Positions 1-9,073 of a DNA stretch of 64,000 nucleotides are shown in pieces. Below the pieces are notes generated by a model. It was not told where the DNA came from, ran no database searches, and saw nothing but the letters and a program-made list of their open reading frames with translations. The position numbers were made by a program, and so were the translations under genes. Origin of the DNA: Planctomycetota bacterium (GTDB taxonomy: Bacteria > Planctomycetota > GCA-002687715); contig SIAO01000001.1 in NCBI GenBank assembly GCA_009691765.1, positions 186,001 to 250,000 of the forward strand, in the 5' to 3' direction. Numbering within the stretch: position 1 is the first letter of the stretch; each line of letters opens with the position of its first letter.

Positions 1-815
1 GCCCCAATGGGGCAGGGAAGAGCACTTTACTCCGGATCCTTACGGGGCAGATCAGTGCCAGTTCCGGAATCTGCCGCATACTTGGCCGCGACCCCATGCG
101 TGATGCGAGTGTCTTCCGCGACTTGGGTTTTTGCTCTGAAGATGACGCTCTATTCGAGCGCATGACTGCGCGTGAAGTGCTCACATTCCTCGCGAGGCTC
201 TCTGGTTTCGAGCGCCCAGCCGCCAAAGAACGAGTGCAGCAGGTTCTCGAAATCACGGGCATGATTGCTAACGCGGACCGCCTCACCACATCGTTTAGCA
301 AGGGAATGCGCCAGCGTACGCGCATCGCTGCAGCATTGTTGCACCGGCCCATGCTCATTCTGTTGGACGAGCCCATGACGGGGCTGGATCCAGTTGGACG
401 ACGCGACGTTTTGGAGCTTCTCCGCAAGCTGGCAGAGCAGGGAACCAGCGTGCTCTTTTCCAGCCACATTCTTCACGAGGTCGGCGCGGTGGCGGCTCAC
501 ATTGTGGTGCTCAATCGAGGCATGGTGTTGGCTGAAGGGTCTTTGGCTGAGATCCGCGCAGACTTATCCGACCATCCGTTCACCTTGTCAATTCGGTGCT
601 CGGATGCCCGCGCACTCATGCTGCGCTTGGGGGCCTTGGAATGCGTTACGGACTTTAAGATCCGCTCTCTAGAACACTTGGATGTTGGCGCGAGTTCAGC
701 GGCAAAGCTATTGCACGCATTGCCCAGCATAGTGCTTGAGAGCGGCATCGGAGTTAGCGAAGTTTCGGCCCCTGGCGAAAGCGTGGAAGCGGTCTTCCAG
801 AAACTGCTGCGATGA
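1..815 (+). CDS. ABC transporter ATP-binding protein (5' end cut off)
   Basis: ATPase subunit of an ABC-2 type exporter. The frame is open back to the window edge: before the first ATG (96) it reads PNGAGKSTLLRILTGQ, the Walker A motif, so the true start lies upstream. The signature is the FSKGMRQR variant of LSGGQ, followed by Walker B LILLDEP and the switch histidine in SSHILHEV. The C-terminal 100 residues after the nucleotide-binding domain are of the type found in NosF/CcmA-like ATPases. It overlaps the permease gene by ATGA, so the two are translationally coupled. The substrate cannot be read from the sequence. Confidence 0.93.
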   Translation, partial: PNGAGKSTLLRILTGQISASSGICRILGRDPMRDASVFRDLGFCSEDDALFERMTAREVLTFLARLSGFERPAAKERVQQVLEITGMIANADRLTTSFSKGMRQRTRIAAALLHRPMLILLDEPMTGLDPVGRRDVLELLRKLAEQGTSVLFSSHILHEVGAVAAHIVVLNRGMVLAEGSLAEIRADLSDHPFTLSIRCSDARALMLRLGALECVTDFKIRSLEHLDVGASSAAKLLHALPSIVLESGIGVSEVSAPGESVEAVFQKLLR

Positions 816-1597
816 AATCACCCGTAGCACTCCTTGCGCTGTTTGGTCTTGGGCACATTCTCGGTGCGCGCAAGCTCCTCATCGCGGCACTCTTGGCGTT
901 GCTCCCGGCAGCGCTGCTCGTCATCCTGCGTTGGCAAGAGCCATCAAGTACCGTCGCGGAATTTCTTCACACAGGACTCCCAAACCTCTGTCTCGCTGTG
1001 ACCTGCATGTTGGCGATGTTCCTTGGCTGCGGATGCGTGCGCGACCTGTTGGAAGAACGAACGTTGGGGTTGTTGCTCACGCGTCCCATTGCGCGTGGGT
1101 CTTTGGCGTTGGGCCTACTATTCTCCGCAATGCTGCTCACATGCGCTCTCGCCGCGTTTGCGCCATTGCTCGGATTCGGTGTTGCCATGTATGGGTTGCA
1201 ATTGGAGTATCAACAAGGAGAGCCTTCGGTGCTGCTCCTGTCATCTGTAATGGTTCTCTTGGCTATTGTCCACACCACCTTGTTTTCGCTCTTGGGCTTG
1301 CGTTTCCGAAAATCTACTGTGATCGGTGTGGTGTGGCTGTTTGTCGTTGAGGTTGGCCTTGGGTCAATTCCTGGGCCTGCGCGCATGCTCGCGCCGACAG
1401 CTCTCGCCGAGTGCCTCTTGAGCCCGAATTTCGCAACTCGAGCCAGTATCAGTGCAGAGTCGGGCGAATATCAGATTCCTCCGCTGCAAGCTCTGTGCAT
1501 TTTGGCGCTCATGGAGTTGGTGTTGATAGTTTTGCATCAGCGCCGCGCAGCAAGTATGGATTTCCTGTCCGCAGACGTCACGTCGGAAGCAGCTTGA
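812..1597 (+). CDS. ABC-2 type permease
   Basis: Integral membrane subunit of 261 residues paired with the preceding ATPase through an ATGA overlap. It shows about six hydrophobic segments, for example around residues 20-38, 55-72, 88-115, 140-165, 168-186 and 225-243, the usual topology of ABC-2 exporters (NosY/CcmB-like size). No catalytic motif is expected. The RDLLEERTLGLLLTRPI stretch between TM2 and TM3 resembles the cytosolic coupling region of this family. Substrate unknown. Confidence 0.85.
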   Translation: MKSPVALLALFGLGHILGARKLLIAALLALLPAALLVILRWQEPSSTVAEFLHTGLPNLCLAVTCMLAMFLGCGCVRDLLEERTLGLLLTRPIARGSLALGLLFSAMLLTCALAAFAPLLGFGVAMYGLQLEYQQGEPSVLLLSSVMVLLAIVHTTLFSLLGLRFRKSTVIGVVWLFVVEVGLGSIPGPARMLAPTALAECLLSPNFATRASISAESGEYQIPPLQALCILALMELVLIVLHQRRAASMDFLSADVTSEAA

Positions 1598-1604
1598 GCT
1601 CAGC

Positions 1605-1624
1605 AGCGTAGTAATGCGCTACGC
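1605..1624. terminator. Hairpin between convergent genes
   Basis: GCGTAG (1606-1611) and CTACGC (1619-1624) form a 6-bp stem with a 7-nt loop between the permease stop and the end of recD2. There is no T-run on either strand, so intrinsic termination is doubtful. Confidence 0.25.
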
Positions 1625-1653
1625 AGCGCCGCGTGCATGGGGGCATTCACCAA

Positions 1654-3864
1654 TCAGAGATCTGGCGCAGCGCCGCCGAGATTCAACAGCATGTCGAGCT
1701 CCCTAGGCGCACAGCGATGCACGTCAGCGCCGCGCAAGCGTGCTTCAAGGAATCCGTAACGACTTGCTTGGCGACCATCACGGACTGCCTGTGATAGCGC
1801 TGTACTCTGCCCGACGATGACCAGGAGCTGTTTCGCTCTCGTCATAGCTGTGTAGAGCAAGTTGCGACGCAACATGAGATGGTGCTCTTGGAAAAGAGCC
1901 AAGATGACCGCAGGATATTCACTGCCTTGCGACTTGTGCACAGTCATGGCGTACGCCGGCACGAGGTCGTCCAACGCCTGGCCTGAGAGCGCAACGCTAC
2001 GGCCATCAAACGCGACTTCGGCACTGCGTGCGGACCAATTCCAAGACAAGACCATGCCAACATCGCCGTTCATGATGCCAAGTGTGTAGTCGTTACGCGT
2101 CATCATCACGCGGTCTCCTTGACGTAGTGCTTCGTGTTTCGAAACGGGCGATGTTTCTGGATGGTGTAGCCCGGACTGCATGAGAGCGTTGAGCTGGTGA
2201 GTACCGACTGGACCGCTGTGCATTGGCGTGAGGATTTGGATGTCAGTGTGTGGATCGAGCCCGTAGCGCGTCGGAAGCCGACGCAAGAATAGATCTGCGA
2301 TGAGCTCAGCGCCCTCCGTTGCATTGTTGCGTTCCATGAAGAAGCAATCATTGTCCTTGGAGTGCGTTGCGAACACGGGTGGTTGCCCATGCAGGACGCG
2401 ATGTGCGTTGCTGACAATCGCACTTCCCGCAGCCTGGCGATGCACCTGTGTGAGTCTTGAAACGGGGACGACCGCGCTGCTGATGAGATCTGCAAAAACT
2501 CGTCCCGGGCCCACGGGGGGAAGCTGATCCGCGTCTCCTGTCAGCAAGAGCACGGTTTGTTCTGGCAGTTCCTTGAGAACCTGCTGCATGAGTGTCAGAT
2601 CCACCATGGAGGTCTCGTCAATGAGGAGAACATCTGCGGCTTGTCCTAGGCCGCTGCCAACGGCATTGACGAGTCCGGGGACCAAACCAAAAAGCCGATG
2701 CAATGTGCTGGCGGGCTGCTGCACGACTTCGGACAAGCGCTTCGCCGCACGTCCTGTAGGAGAAGCAAGGGCCAGTTTGCGCCCAGCTACCAGGAAACTG
2801 TCAACGACTGCGCGCAACACTGTGGTTTTTCCAACACCTGGGCCACCAGTAAGCACGGCGCAGCGAGAACTCAGTAGCAGTTGAGCTGCAGATTCCTGTT
2901 CTGTGGTGAAGGGGATGTTCGCTGCATTCACGAGCGGAATGCGTTCAGGAGCTGGCAAGCTGGCAATCTTCCGTATGCGTGCCGCGACAAACTCCTCTGC
3001 GCTCGAGAGTGCAGGAGTGCTGGCCAGTAGTGTCGGTCCGTGGGAATGAACGCGTACTTGATCGTTGGTTACGGCTTCTATCAATGCAGCCTGCAGCAGG
3101 GGTGCCGGTAGGCCAGTGAGTTCCACGGCGGTTTCGACAAGGGTGCATGGTGGCAATGCAGAATGGCCTTGGTGTTGCGCAAGAAGAAGGACGTGCTTGA
3201 GTGCTGCGCTCATGCGTTGTGGCGCTTCTACTGGTATGCCAGCACGCTGCGCGAACTCGTCGGCGGTCTTGAAGCCGATTCCGCGGAGACGTTCAACAAG
3301 CGACCATGGATTGCGCTGCACGACGCTTGGAGCGGCTGCGCCGAAAGCGGCGATCAGCGCAGCGCACTGCCCAGAAGTGAGCCCGAAGGTGCTTAACGCG
3401 ACAAGGGTCTCTTGCTCAGCGCGCCCACTCCGAACGGCTGCGCTGAGTGCAAGCGCTCGTTTCTTGCCGAGGCCCTTCACGAGTTGTAGACAATCGGGGT
3501 CCATTTCGATGCGTTGCAAGGCGCTTGCCCCAAAGGCATCAACAACGCGCTGGGCAAGACGCTTGCCGACACCGCGCACACCTCGTGATTCGAGGTACGT
3601 GGCTATTCCTTGAGCGGTCACAGGCACTTCCGTGGCAGCGCTTTCGATTTCGAACTGACGCCCGAAGCGTGGATGAACACCCCAAGTTCCGCGGATGCAG
3701 AGCACGTCGCCTTTGCGGACATCGAAGGGGATGGAACCCCGCGCGGAATACGGTTCGGCAGACGCCCCCTCCAGCAGTCGCAACACGGTGAAACCCGAAG
3801 TGCTGTTGCGAAAACTAATGTCGAGAACCTGAACGGTATGCGTGGAGGGCTGATCAGCCGCCAT
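1654..3864 (-). CDS. recD2: RecD2-type 5'-3' DNA helicase
   Basis: Superfamily 1B helicase of 736 residues, the size of RecD2 proteins that act without RecBC. An N-terminal OB-like region (about 1-80) is followed by helix-hairpin-helix motifs (GVRGVGKRLAQ near 95-105, KGLGKKRALAL near 130-140), then the RecA-like core: Walker A TGGPGVGKTT (about 339-348), DEAD-like LLIDETSMVD, and near the C-terminus AYAMTVHKSQGSEY and TAMTRAKQLLVIVG (motifs V/VI). An open frame continues upstream to 4098, but that part has no helicase character and runs over the divergent glycosyltransferase gene. The ATG at 3864 gives a normal RecD2 N-terminus. Predicted role: DNA repair and replication-fork processing. Confidence 0.93.
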   Translation of the reverse strand: MAADQPSTHTVQVLDISFRNSTSGFTVLRLLEGASAEPYSARGSIPFDVRKGDVLCIRGTWGVHPRFGRQFEIESAATEVPVTAQGIATYLESRGVRGVGKRLAQRVVDAFGASALQRIEMDPDCLQLVKGLGKKRALALSAAVRSGRAEQETLVALSTFGLTSGQCAALIAAFGAAAPSVVQRNPWSLVERLRGIGFKTADEFAQRAGIPVEAPQRMSAALKHVLLLAQHQGHSALPPCTLVETAVELTGLPAPLLQAALIEAVTNDQVRVHSHGPTLLASTPALSSAEEFVAARIRKIASLPAPERIPLVNAANIPFTTEQESAAQLLLSSRCAVLTGGPGVGKTTVLRAVVDSFLVAGRKLALASPTGRAAKRLSEVVQQPASTLHRLFGLVPGLVNAVGSGLGQAADVLLIDETSMVDLTLMQQVLKELPEQTVLLLTGDADQLPPVGPGRVFADLISSAVVPVSRLTQVHRQAAGSAIVSNAHRVLHGQPPVFATHSKDNDCFFMERNNATEGAELIADLFLRRLPTRYGLDPHTDIQILTPMHSGPVGTHQLNALMQSGLHHPETSPVSKHEALRQGDRVMMTRNDYTLGIMNGDVGMVLSWNWSARSAEVAFDGRSVALSGQALDDLVPAYAMTVHKSQGSEYPAVILALFQEHHLMLRRNLLYTAMTRAKQLLVIVGQSTALSQAVRDGRQASRYGFLEARLRGADVHRCAPRELDMLLNLGGAAPDL

Positions 3865-3882
3865 GTGCCAACACGATAGCCG

Positions 3883-5061
3883 ATGAGTGAGACAGCCGTG
3901 GAGAGATACCATCGCTGCATGGCGACTGCATTGCGCATCCTGCGGGTGGTCACTCGAATGAACGTGGGAGGGCCCGCGCGACACATCACCATGTTGATGC
4001 GTGGGCTGGCAGCTACGCGTTTCGATCAGCGCCTCGTGTGCGGTCCATGCCCCGAGAATGAGGGCCCAGGAATCCTCGGCGCTGAGCTCCATGCACACGT
4101 CTTAGGGCACTTGCGGCGGCAGGTTTCACCTTGGCATGACTGGATGGCGCTTCAAGAGTTGAAGCGTGCGCGTCGCGAACACAACGCGAGCATCTTGCAC
4201 AGTCACACTGCCAAGGCCGGGCTGCTCGGCCGACTGAGCGCCAAGAGAGCCGCGAATTGTCGTGCAGTACACACGTTTCACGGCCACACGTTTGAGCGCT
4301 ATTTCCGAGGAGGTTCAGGGCGTGTGCTCGCTTCGGTTGAGCGCTTCCTCGCTGCTCGCTCAGCTGCATTGATCGTGCAATCGCCAAGTCAACTCGAGTC
4401 TGTCGCTGCTCATCTCGGTCCTCGCGCAGCGCGAATTTTGCACCTCATTCCGCCCGCGGTTCAGCAGGAGTTCCTCTCGGAGCCTACGGGCGATGTCGTC
4501 AATATACGCAGTCGCTTGAGAATCGCGGAAGACTGTGCGGTGTTGTTGTTCCCTGTGCGCCTCGCAGAGGTGAAACAGCCACTAGCGGCATTGGATGTGC
4601 TTCAACACCTCTTGCGATTCCGCCCGGTTGTTCTGCTTGTGCCAGGTGATGGTCCGCTCAAGACACAGTTCGTGGAAACGGCACGCTCTCGTGGATTGGA
4701 CTCGTCTCTCCGCATGCTCCCTTTCGTCAACGAGCTTTGGTCGCTCTATGACAGTTCGGATGCCTGCCTGCTCTTAAGTCGGTCGGAAGGCACGCCCTTG
4801 GTGATTCTCGAGAGCCACGCGCGCACTCTGCCGGTGATTGCAACCGACGTTGGTGCTGTGCACGAGATGTTGCATACGGCTGACTTGCTGTTGCCGCGGG
4901 AGTGTCCCGCGGCCGAAATGGCCGGCCAGATTCACGAGTTTCTGAATCGGCGACGTCTCGGCGACGAAGCTGCCCGGGCGTCCCGCGCACGCGTCGCTGC
5001 GGAACACTCCGAGGAATTGCTCTGCCTTCGTGTCGCAGGTCTGTATGAGTCTTTGGCTTAG
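3883..5061 (+). CDS. GT4-family glycosyltransferase
   Basis: GT-B fold retaining glycosyltransferase of 392 residues. The N-terminal acceptor domain has TRMNVGGPARHITML and HSHTAKAGLLGRL followed by HTFHGHTFERYF; the C-terminal nucleotide-sugar domain has FPVRLAEVKQP and the E-x7-E motif in SRSEGTPLVILE. These are typical of polysaccharide-building GT4 enzymes. The start is uncertain: ATG at 3883, or ATG at 3919 (MATALRILRVV), which fits family N-termini better. It diverges from recD2 and its stop overlaps the PilZ gene by 4 nt on the opposite strand. Donor and acceptor are unknown. Confidence 0.9.
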   Translation: MSETAVERYHRCMATALRILRVVTRMNVGGPARHITMLMRGLAATRFDQRLVCGPCPENEGPGILGAELHAHVLGHLRRQVSPWHDWMALQELKRARREHNASILHSHTAKAGLLGRLSAKRAANCRAVHTFHGHTFERYFRGGSGRVLASVERFLAARSAALIVQSPSQLESVAAHLGPRAARILHLIPPAVQQEFLSEPTGDVVNIRSRLRIAEDCAVLLFPVRLAEVKQPLAALDVLQHLLRFRPVVLLVPGDGPLKTQFVETARSRGLDSSLRMLPFVNELWSLYDSSDACLLLSRSEGTPLVILESHARTLPVIATDVGAVHEMLHTADLLLPRECPAAEMAGQIHEFLNRRRLGDEAARASRARVAAEHSEELLCLRVAGLYESLA

Positions 5062-5414
5062 GGTTCGAGGCGGTCCGTGATGAATCCGCGAATGGCTTCT
5101 TGCGCACCTTGATCATTCCAACCGACCCACCAGAACTCTATTCCTACATCGCAGCCTGCTTCAACCGGTTGAATCCAACACACTTTGCCGAGTGCGAGGA
5201 TCCCGCTGGGTAGTCCGGGCAGCTGCAACTTGAGGGCCAACATGGTGCCGTGTTCGGGGGTCCTGTCGAGACGCACACACATTCCACCGCCCGAAATGTT
5301 CTGAACGAAGCCGCTTTGAGAAGCACCGAGCGTTTCCAGCAGCGGGTCGTTGTCGACGGGCTTCCATTCGACAACACATTCTGACGACACTCGAGGGTAG
5401 GTGCGACGTTCCAT
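5058..5414 (-). CDS. PilZ domain protein (c-di-GMP receptor candidate)
   Basis: Small stand-alone PilZ-like protein of 118 residues. It begins with the RxxxR-type switch (ERRTYPR, residues 2-8) and has the second signature region as NISGGGMCVRLD, a variant of the D/NxSxxG motif, in the expected beta-barrel order. Both c-di-GMP contact motifs are therefore present. The ATG at 5414 is chosen because AAAGGA lies about 6 nt upstream; an open frame extends to 5522 without family similarity. A diguanylate cyclase lies at 19496-21019, so the second messenger is probably made by this cell. Confidence 0.85.
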   Translation of the reverse strand: MERRTYPRVSSECVVEWKPVDNDPLLETLGASQSGFVQNISGGGMCVRLDRTPEHGTMLALKLQLPGLPSGILALGKVCWIQPVEAGCDVGIEFWWVGWNDQGAQEAIRGFITDRLEP

Positions 5415-5655
5415 GGCGTTCCTTTCGGCACGATTGATGCGGCGAAGCCCGTTTCGCGCAGACCCATTCCCACGCGGGGTCGCGGTGGACCGAACATGGC
5501 GTAGGATACGGTGGATAGTCAAGTTGCGCCTACTGCCGATAGCGTGCGCAGGGTGCGATCAAGATATTGGGCATCCGGGAAGAAAACCGGGTGGCAAGTG
5601 GTCGAAAGAGGGTTGACCCCAGCCCCTGACCGGGCAAGGTCGTTGGAGGTTTGAC

Positions 5656-8469
5656 GTGAATTCGAAGGGATCTGTGTCCGCGGCCTTTTTGATCCTTGCG
5701 CTGGTCCTCGCCGCAGCCTTCGGCTTCGGCTTGATGATGATCTTCAGAGACGACGCTGCGCCGACGAATCCTCCCGTGATCTCAACCACGACGAAACCCG
5801 TAGTGGTTGCCGAAACGGAGATTGATGCGCCGAGGATCGTCGCCAAAGCGCCCAACGCAGCGGATCCTGGCGCTCCGACGCCCGTTGGTACGAAGGGGGT
5901 CGCAACCGAAGTCGCTGGTTATGTTCGTGACCCAGCGGGCAACGCCATCAAGGACGCCACAGTCCAAGTCATCGACTACAGATTTGATCAAGCGTCTACC
6001 AAGCGCCTTGTCGATCGGTTCACCACTGACATATTGCGCGAGACGGTGACAGGCGCTGATGGGCGCTACTCGTTTGATCGACTCACTCCTGGCGGGCGCC
6101 ATTTCCTGCGCGCTTCTGCCCCGAGTTTCTTGTCTCAATACAAGGACCATGTGGGCGTCGGATTGCTCGCCGATTTCAACTTGCAACCAGGCGTCCGCGT
6201 CACGGGTGTGGTTTTGAATTCTAAGAGTGGCGAGCCCGTCGTGAACGCCATGGTCAAGGGTTGGTTTCGAACGCCCAATGTCAGCGATGTCAACCGGCTC
6301 TTTCGCTGGGAAGAGAAGTTGCGCACCGATGAAAAGGGAGCGTTCACTTTTGAAGGTGCGCCTGTTGAGAGTGTGAAGTTCATCATTCAGCACGACGATT
6401 ACGAAGACATGATGGAGGACCGTCGCCTCACTGCCGGCGCAGTTAACAACCTGGAGTTCAAGTTGGTTCGCGGTTTGCTCGTGAAGGGCGTTGTCAAAGA
6501 CAAGATGACTGACGCACCGATTAGAAACGCAAAGGTTTCGCTCACAGCTATCATCGTTCCTCGTTTGGAGACACGCACCGATGACAAGGGCGAGTTCACC
6601 ATGCGCGGCGTGGAGCGCGGCAAGCAATTGATGGTGATTGGTGCCGACGGCTACACGGACACTCGTCTGAGTTGCGAGTTCAGCGATGGCGACGCATTCG
6701 ATGCGGCCAAGGAGAACATTCATGTTTACCGCATCGACCCGGCGGGCAGCGTGGCAGGCCGCGTGCTGACAAAAGAGGGCGCTCCGGTTGATAACGCTCG
6801 GATCTTCGTTGGACGCAAGACGCCACTGACCAAGGTCGTTCGTGGCGCGGCGGAGGCCGTGAGCGACGCAGAGGGCCGCTACCTCGTGCGCAATATGGGC
6901 GCAGGTGAGACCTACGCACTTGCAGTCATCAAAGATGGTGCTGCGATTACGGTTTCACCCGAGATCACGCTTGGTCCTGCGGAAATGCGCGACTCCTTCG
7001 ATATTCGTCTTTCCCGCGGCGGGAGCATTTCAGGGTCTGTGTCTGACGAGCTCAACACTCCGGTAGCCGGAGCTGTCATGACCATTGAGATTCCGCCGTT
7101 GGCCGACGTTTGGTTTCCGACCGGGATGGGAATGGGCGGGCAGCGCACAGAGACGATTGTCACGGGTCCGGATGGTCATTACAGCCTTGAAAATCTATGG
7201 TGCGGCACATTCACCTTTCACATCACGCACCCTGAGCACGTTGAACTCGCGCAACAGAAAGTGGAATTGAAGGATGCTGAGCAGATTCTCGCGAAGGACT
7301 TCACCATCAAGGTTGGGCGGTTTGTCGCCGGAACCGTGTATGGCGCGAATGGTCAACCAGCCGAGGGCGCAACAATTTCCGCTGCGCTTCCGTTCACCGA
7401 CAAAATTGCTGGTTCCTGCACGTCCGGAGTTGACGGTAGGTACCGCATCTCGGGTTTGATCAAAGGAAATTACCGCGTTCAGGCGCGCAAGGAGGGTTTC
7501 ACGAGCCGTGGTGCCGAGAATATTCCTGCTGACACTGATGGTGTGAATTTCACCATGGAAGAGATGGGAGCAGTCATCGGCACTGTGCTCGGCCCGGATG
7601 GTCAGCCCGCCGTTGATTTCAGCACTGAACTCGTTCCGCTGGACATCTCACCAGAGAATCAGTTGGCTATGGGCCGAACTGCCAGTGCTGGTGACGCGGA
7701 GCAGGATGCGGGCGGTCGATTCCATATCGCAGGCGTCGACCCCGGGAACTACAACCTCGTGATTCGTGCGCATGAGTTTGCAAGAACTACGCGAGCGGGC
7801 ATCGTTGTTGGGTCTGGCGCTCCGACCGACGTTGGCACGATCATGCTTGCCAGAGGCGCGCGAATTCACGGCAAGATCACAGACATCCGTAACATCGCAG
7901 TCAACGATGCGTCGATCTCGATCTACAACGCCACGCTGGCCGCAGCTTCGCGCACGACTCTGCAAAAGCCCAAGGAAGGCTTGCAGGGCAATTTCGATCC
8001 GACCAAGCTGCCCGGTGCCGAGCAAGTCACTTGGACTGCGCGCGTTGATAGCAACGGTGAGTACTCCATGAATGGACTGCCACCTGGCGACTACACATTA
8101 AAGATCGAATCCGATCGACATGTGCCGCCTGAAACAGAGACTGTCCGAGTCTCGGCTGAAGAGGACATCACCCGTGACTATCGCCTGCAGACTTCCTGCA
8201 AGGGGATCATCACAGTGATGGATAACTTCAACATGCCCGTTCCCGCTGTGTTGGCTTCTGTCAAAGACGCTGCCACGGGCAAACGTGTCGGCAAGGCAGG
8301 CTTGTCGCCGCGCACTGACGCCAAGGGCGAGGTTCTTCTCGAAGGGCTTGCACCTGGGAAGTACCACGTCTCATTGCACAGAGGCGGTTACATGCTCGTC
8401 GATACCACCATCGACCTCATGGAGACGCAAACCGTTCGTAAGTCGGTGACGACGCAGAAGGTGAACTGA
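5656..8469 (+). CDS. Membrane-anchored protein with about nine carboxypeptidase-regulatory-like repeats
   Basis: A 937-residue protein starting with GTG at 5656 behind a clear GGAGG ribosome binding site. Residues 6-31 form one N-terminal membrane segment, followed by a Thr/Pro/Val-rich linker and then repeated beta-sandwich units of the CarboxypepD_reg/CNA-B type. Unit starts are recognisable as VAGYVRDPAGNAI, VTGVVLNSKSGEP, VKGVVKDKMTDAP, VAGRVLTKEGAP, ISGSVSDELNTP, VAGTVYGANGQP, IGTVLGPDGQP, IHGKITDIRNIA and a final ITVMDNFNMP. Each unit carries a later G.Y...L.PG.Y turn. No enzyme domain is visible, so a structural or binding role outside the cytoplasmic membrane is inferred. It is a single-gene unit ending at a terminator. 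Confidence 0.85.
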   Translation: MNSKGSVSAAFLILALVLAAAFGFGLMMIFRDDAAPTNPPVISTTTKPVVVAETEIDAPRIVAKAPNAADPGAPTPVGTKGVATEVAGYVRDPAGNAIKDATVQVIDYRFDQASTKRLVDRFTTDILRETVTGADGRYSFDRLTPGGRHFLRASAPSFLSQYKDHVGVGLLADFNLQPGVRVTGVVLNSKSGEPVVNAMVKGWFRTPNVSDVNRLFRWEEKLRTDEKGAFTFEGAPVESVKFIIQHDDYEDMMEDRRLTAGAVNNLEFKLVRGLLVKGVVKDKMTDAPIRNAKVSLTAIIVPRLETRTDDKGEFTMRGVERGKQLMVIGADGYTDTRLSCEFSDGDAFDAAKENIHVYRIDPAGSVAGRVLTKEGAPVDNARIFVGRKTPLTKVVRGAAEAVSDAEGRYLVRNMGAGETYALAVIKDGAAITVSPEITLGPAEMRDSFDIRLSRGGSISGSVSDELNTPVAGAVMTIEIPPLADVWFPTGMGMGGQRTETIVTGPDGHYSLENLWCGTFTFHITHPEHVELAQQKVELKDAEQILAKDFTIKVGRFVAGTVYGANGQPAEGATISAALPFTDKIAGSCTSGVDGRYRISGLIKGNYRVQARKEGFTSRGAENIPADTDGVNFTMEEMGAVIGTVLGPDGQPAVDFSTELVPLDISPENQLAMGRTASAGDAEQDAGGRFHIAGVDPGNYNLVIRAHEFARTTRAGIVVGSGAPTDVGTIMLARGARIHGKITDIRNIAVNDASISIYNATLAAASRTTLQKPKEGLQGNFDPTKLPGAEQVTWTARVDSNGEYSMNGLPPGDYTLKIESDRHVPPETETVRVSAEEDITRDYRLQTSCKGIITVMDNFNMPVPAVLASVKDAATGKRVGKAGLSPRTDAKGEVLLEGLAPGKYHVSLHRGGYMLVDTTIDLMETQTVRKSVTTQKVN

Positions 8470-8482
8470 CCTAAGCACGCGT

Positions 8483-8518
8483 GCGGGCCTTCGCAAAAAA
8501 ACGCGGGGCCCGCTTTTT
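8483..8518 (+). terminator. Intrinsic terminator after the repeat protein
   Basis: GCGGGCC (8483-8489) pairs with GGCCCGC (8507-8513), directly followed by TTTTT (8514-8518), 13 nt after the stop codon. The loop contains a run of seven A. Confidence 0.75.
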
Positions 8519-8529
8519 CGGCGGGCCCC
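8495..8529 (-). terminator. Intrinsic terminator facing the minus strand
   Basis: GGGGCCCGC (8505-8513) pairs with GCGGGCCCC (8521-8529), a 9-bp stem. On the minus strand it is followed by seven T (complement of 8495-8501). It shares one arm with the plus-strand terminator. It could stop read-through from the tsaC fusion gene or from an unseen minus-strand transcript in 8530-9073. Confidence 0.6.
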
Positions 8530-9073
8530 ACCTGAAAGAAAGAATCCCTATCTCGAGAGGGCGGTTGGGGAGGGAAAAATCTCGTAGGGTCAGGACTCTT
8601 TGCTTGTGCGATTTTGCGCTACATGCTCACTTCACCACACTGGCCGATGGCGAGTCAAGGCAAGAGCCTGAGAGATTTGAGGTTCAGGTCCCGGCCAGCT
8701 AATCCAGCGGCGACAATCTACGCCGATTCATTTCTTGTAACTTGTTGAAAGGCATGCATTTAAAGCTATGCATTGCCGCCCATGCTCTCTCAAGGACAGT
8801 TGTCTGTGTTGCCGGCAATTTCCGCTGTACGGATTAGAGGACTTGCACAGTTCGCTATGGGATTCTGGCGATGCACGATCGCTCCACCAGTGGAAAAGGT
8901 GCTGCCAAGGGAACCGCTGGTTGGAATAGGAGAAAGGGGAAAGGATGGAATTCTGAGTTTTACGTGCTGGAACACAACCTCGGCAACATTGTTCTTCAAC
9001 AGACTCTACGGGTGGCACTGGCATCGTGCTCAGAATTATTTTGCCCTCTGCGAGGACATGAGCCATTGATGGT
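8530..9073. other. Gene-free stretch with no recognised feature
   Basis: 544 bp between the terminator and the end of the tsaC fusion gene. Open frames exist on both strands (for example about 98 codons at 8773-9069 plus, about 159 codons at 8728-9207 minus), but their peptides are Cys/Trp/His-rich without family character and no ribosome binding site supports them. Reading for tRNA, tmRNA, SRP RNA and RNase P signatures gave nothing. Two ATGCAT copies (8754-8759 and 8768-8773) flank an AT-rich core. In this dense window it may hold an RNA, a decayed gene or regulatory DNA. Confidence 0.5.

Noticed and set aside
3865-4098. N-terminal extension of recD2 by 78 codons
   Set aside because: His/Ser/Cys-rich, unlike helicases, and covers the divergent glycosyltransferase start.
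5782-6723. Minus-strand open frame (313 codons) inside the repeat protein gene
   Set aside because: No recognisable domain, no ribosome binding site, and the plus-strand frame is clearly coding.
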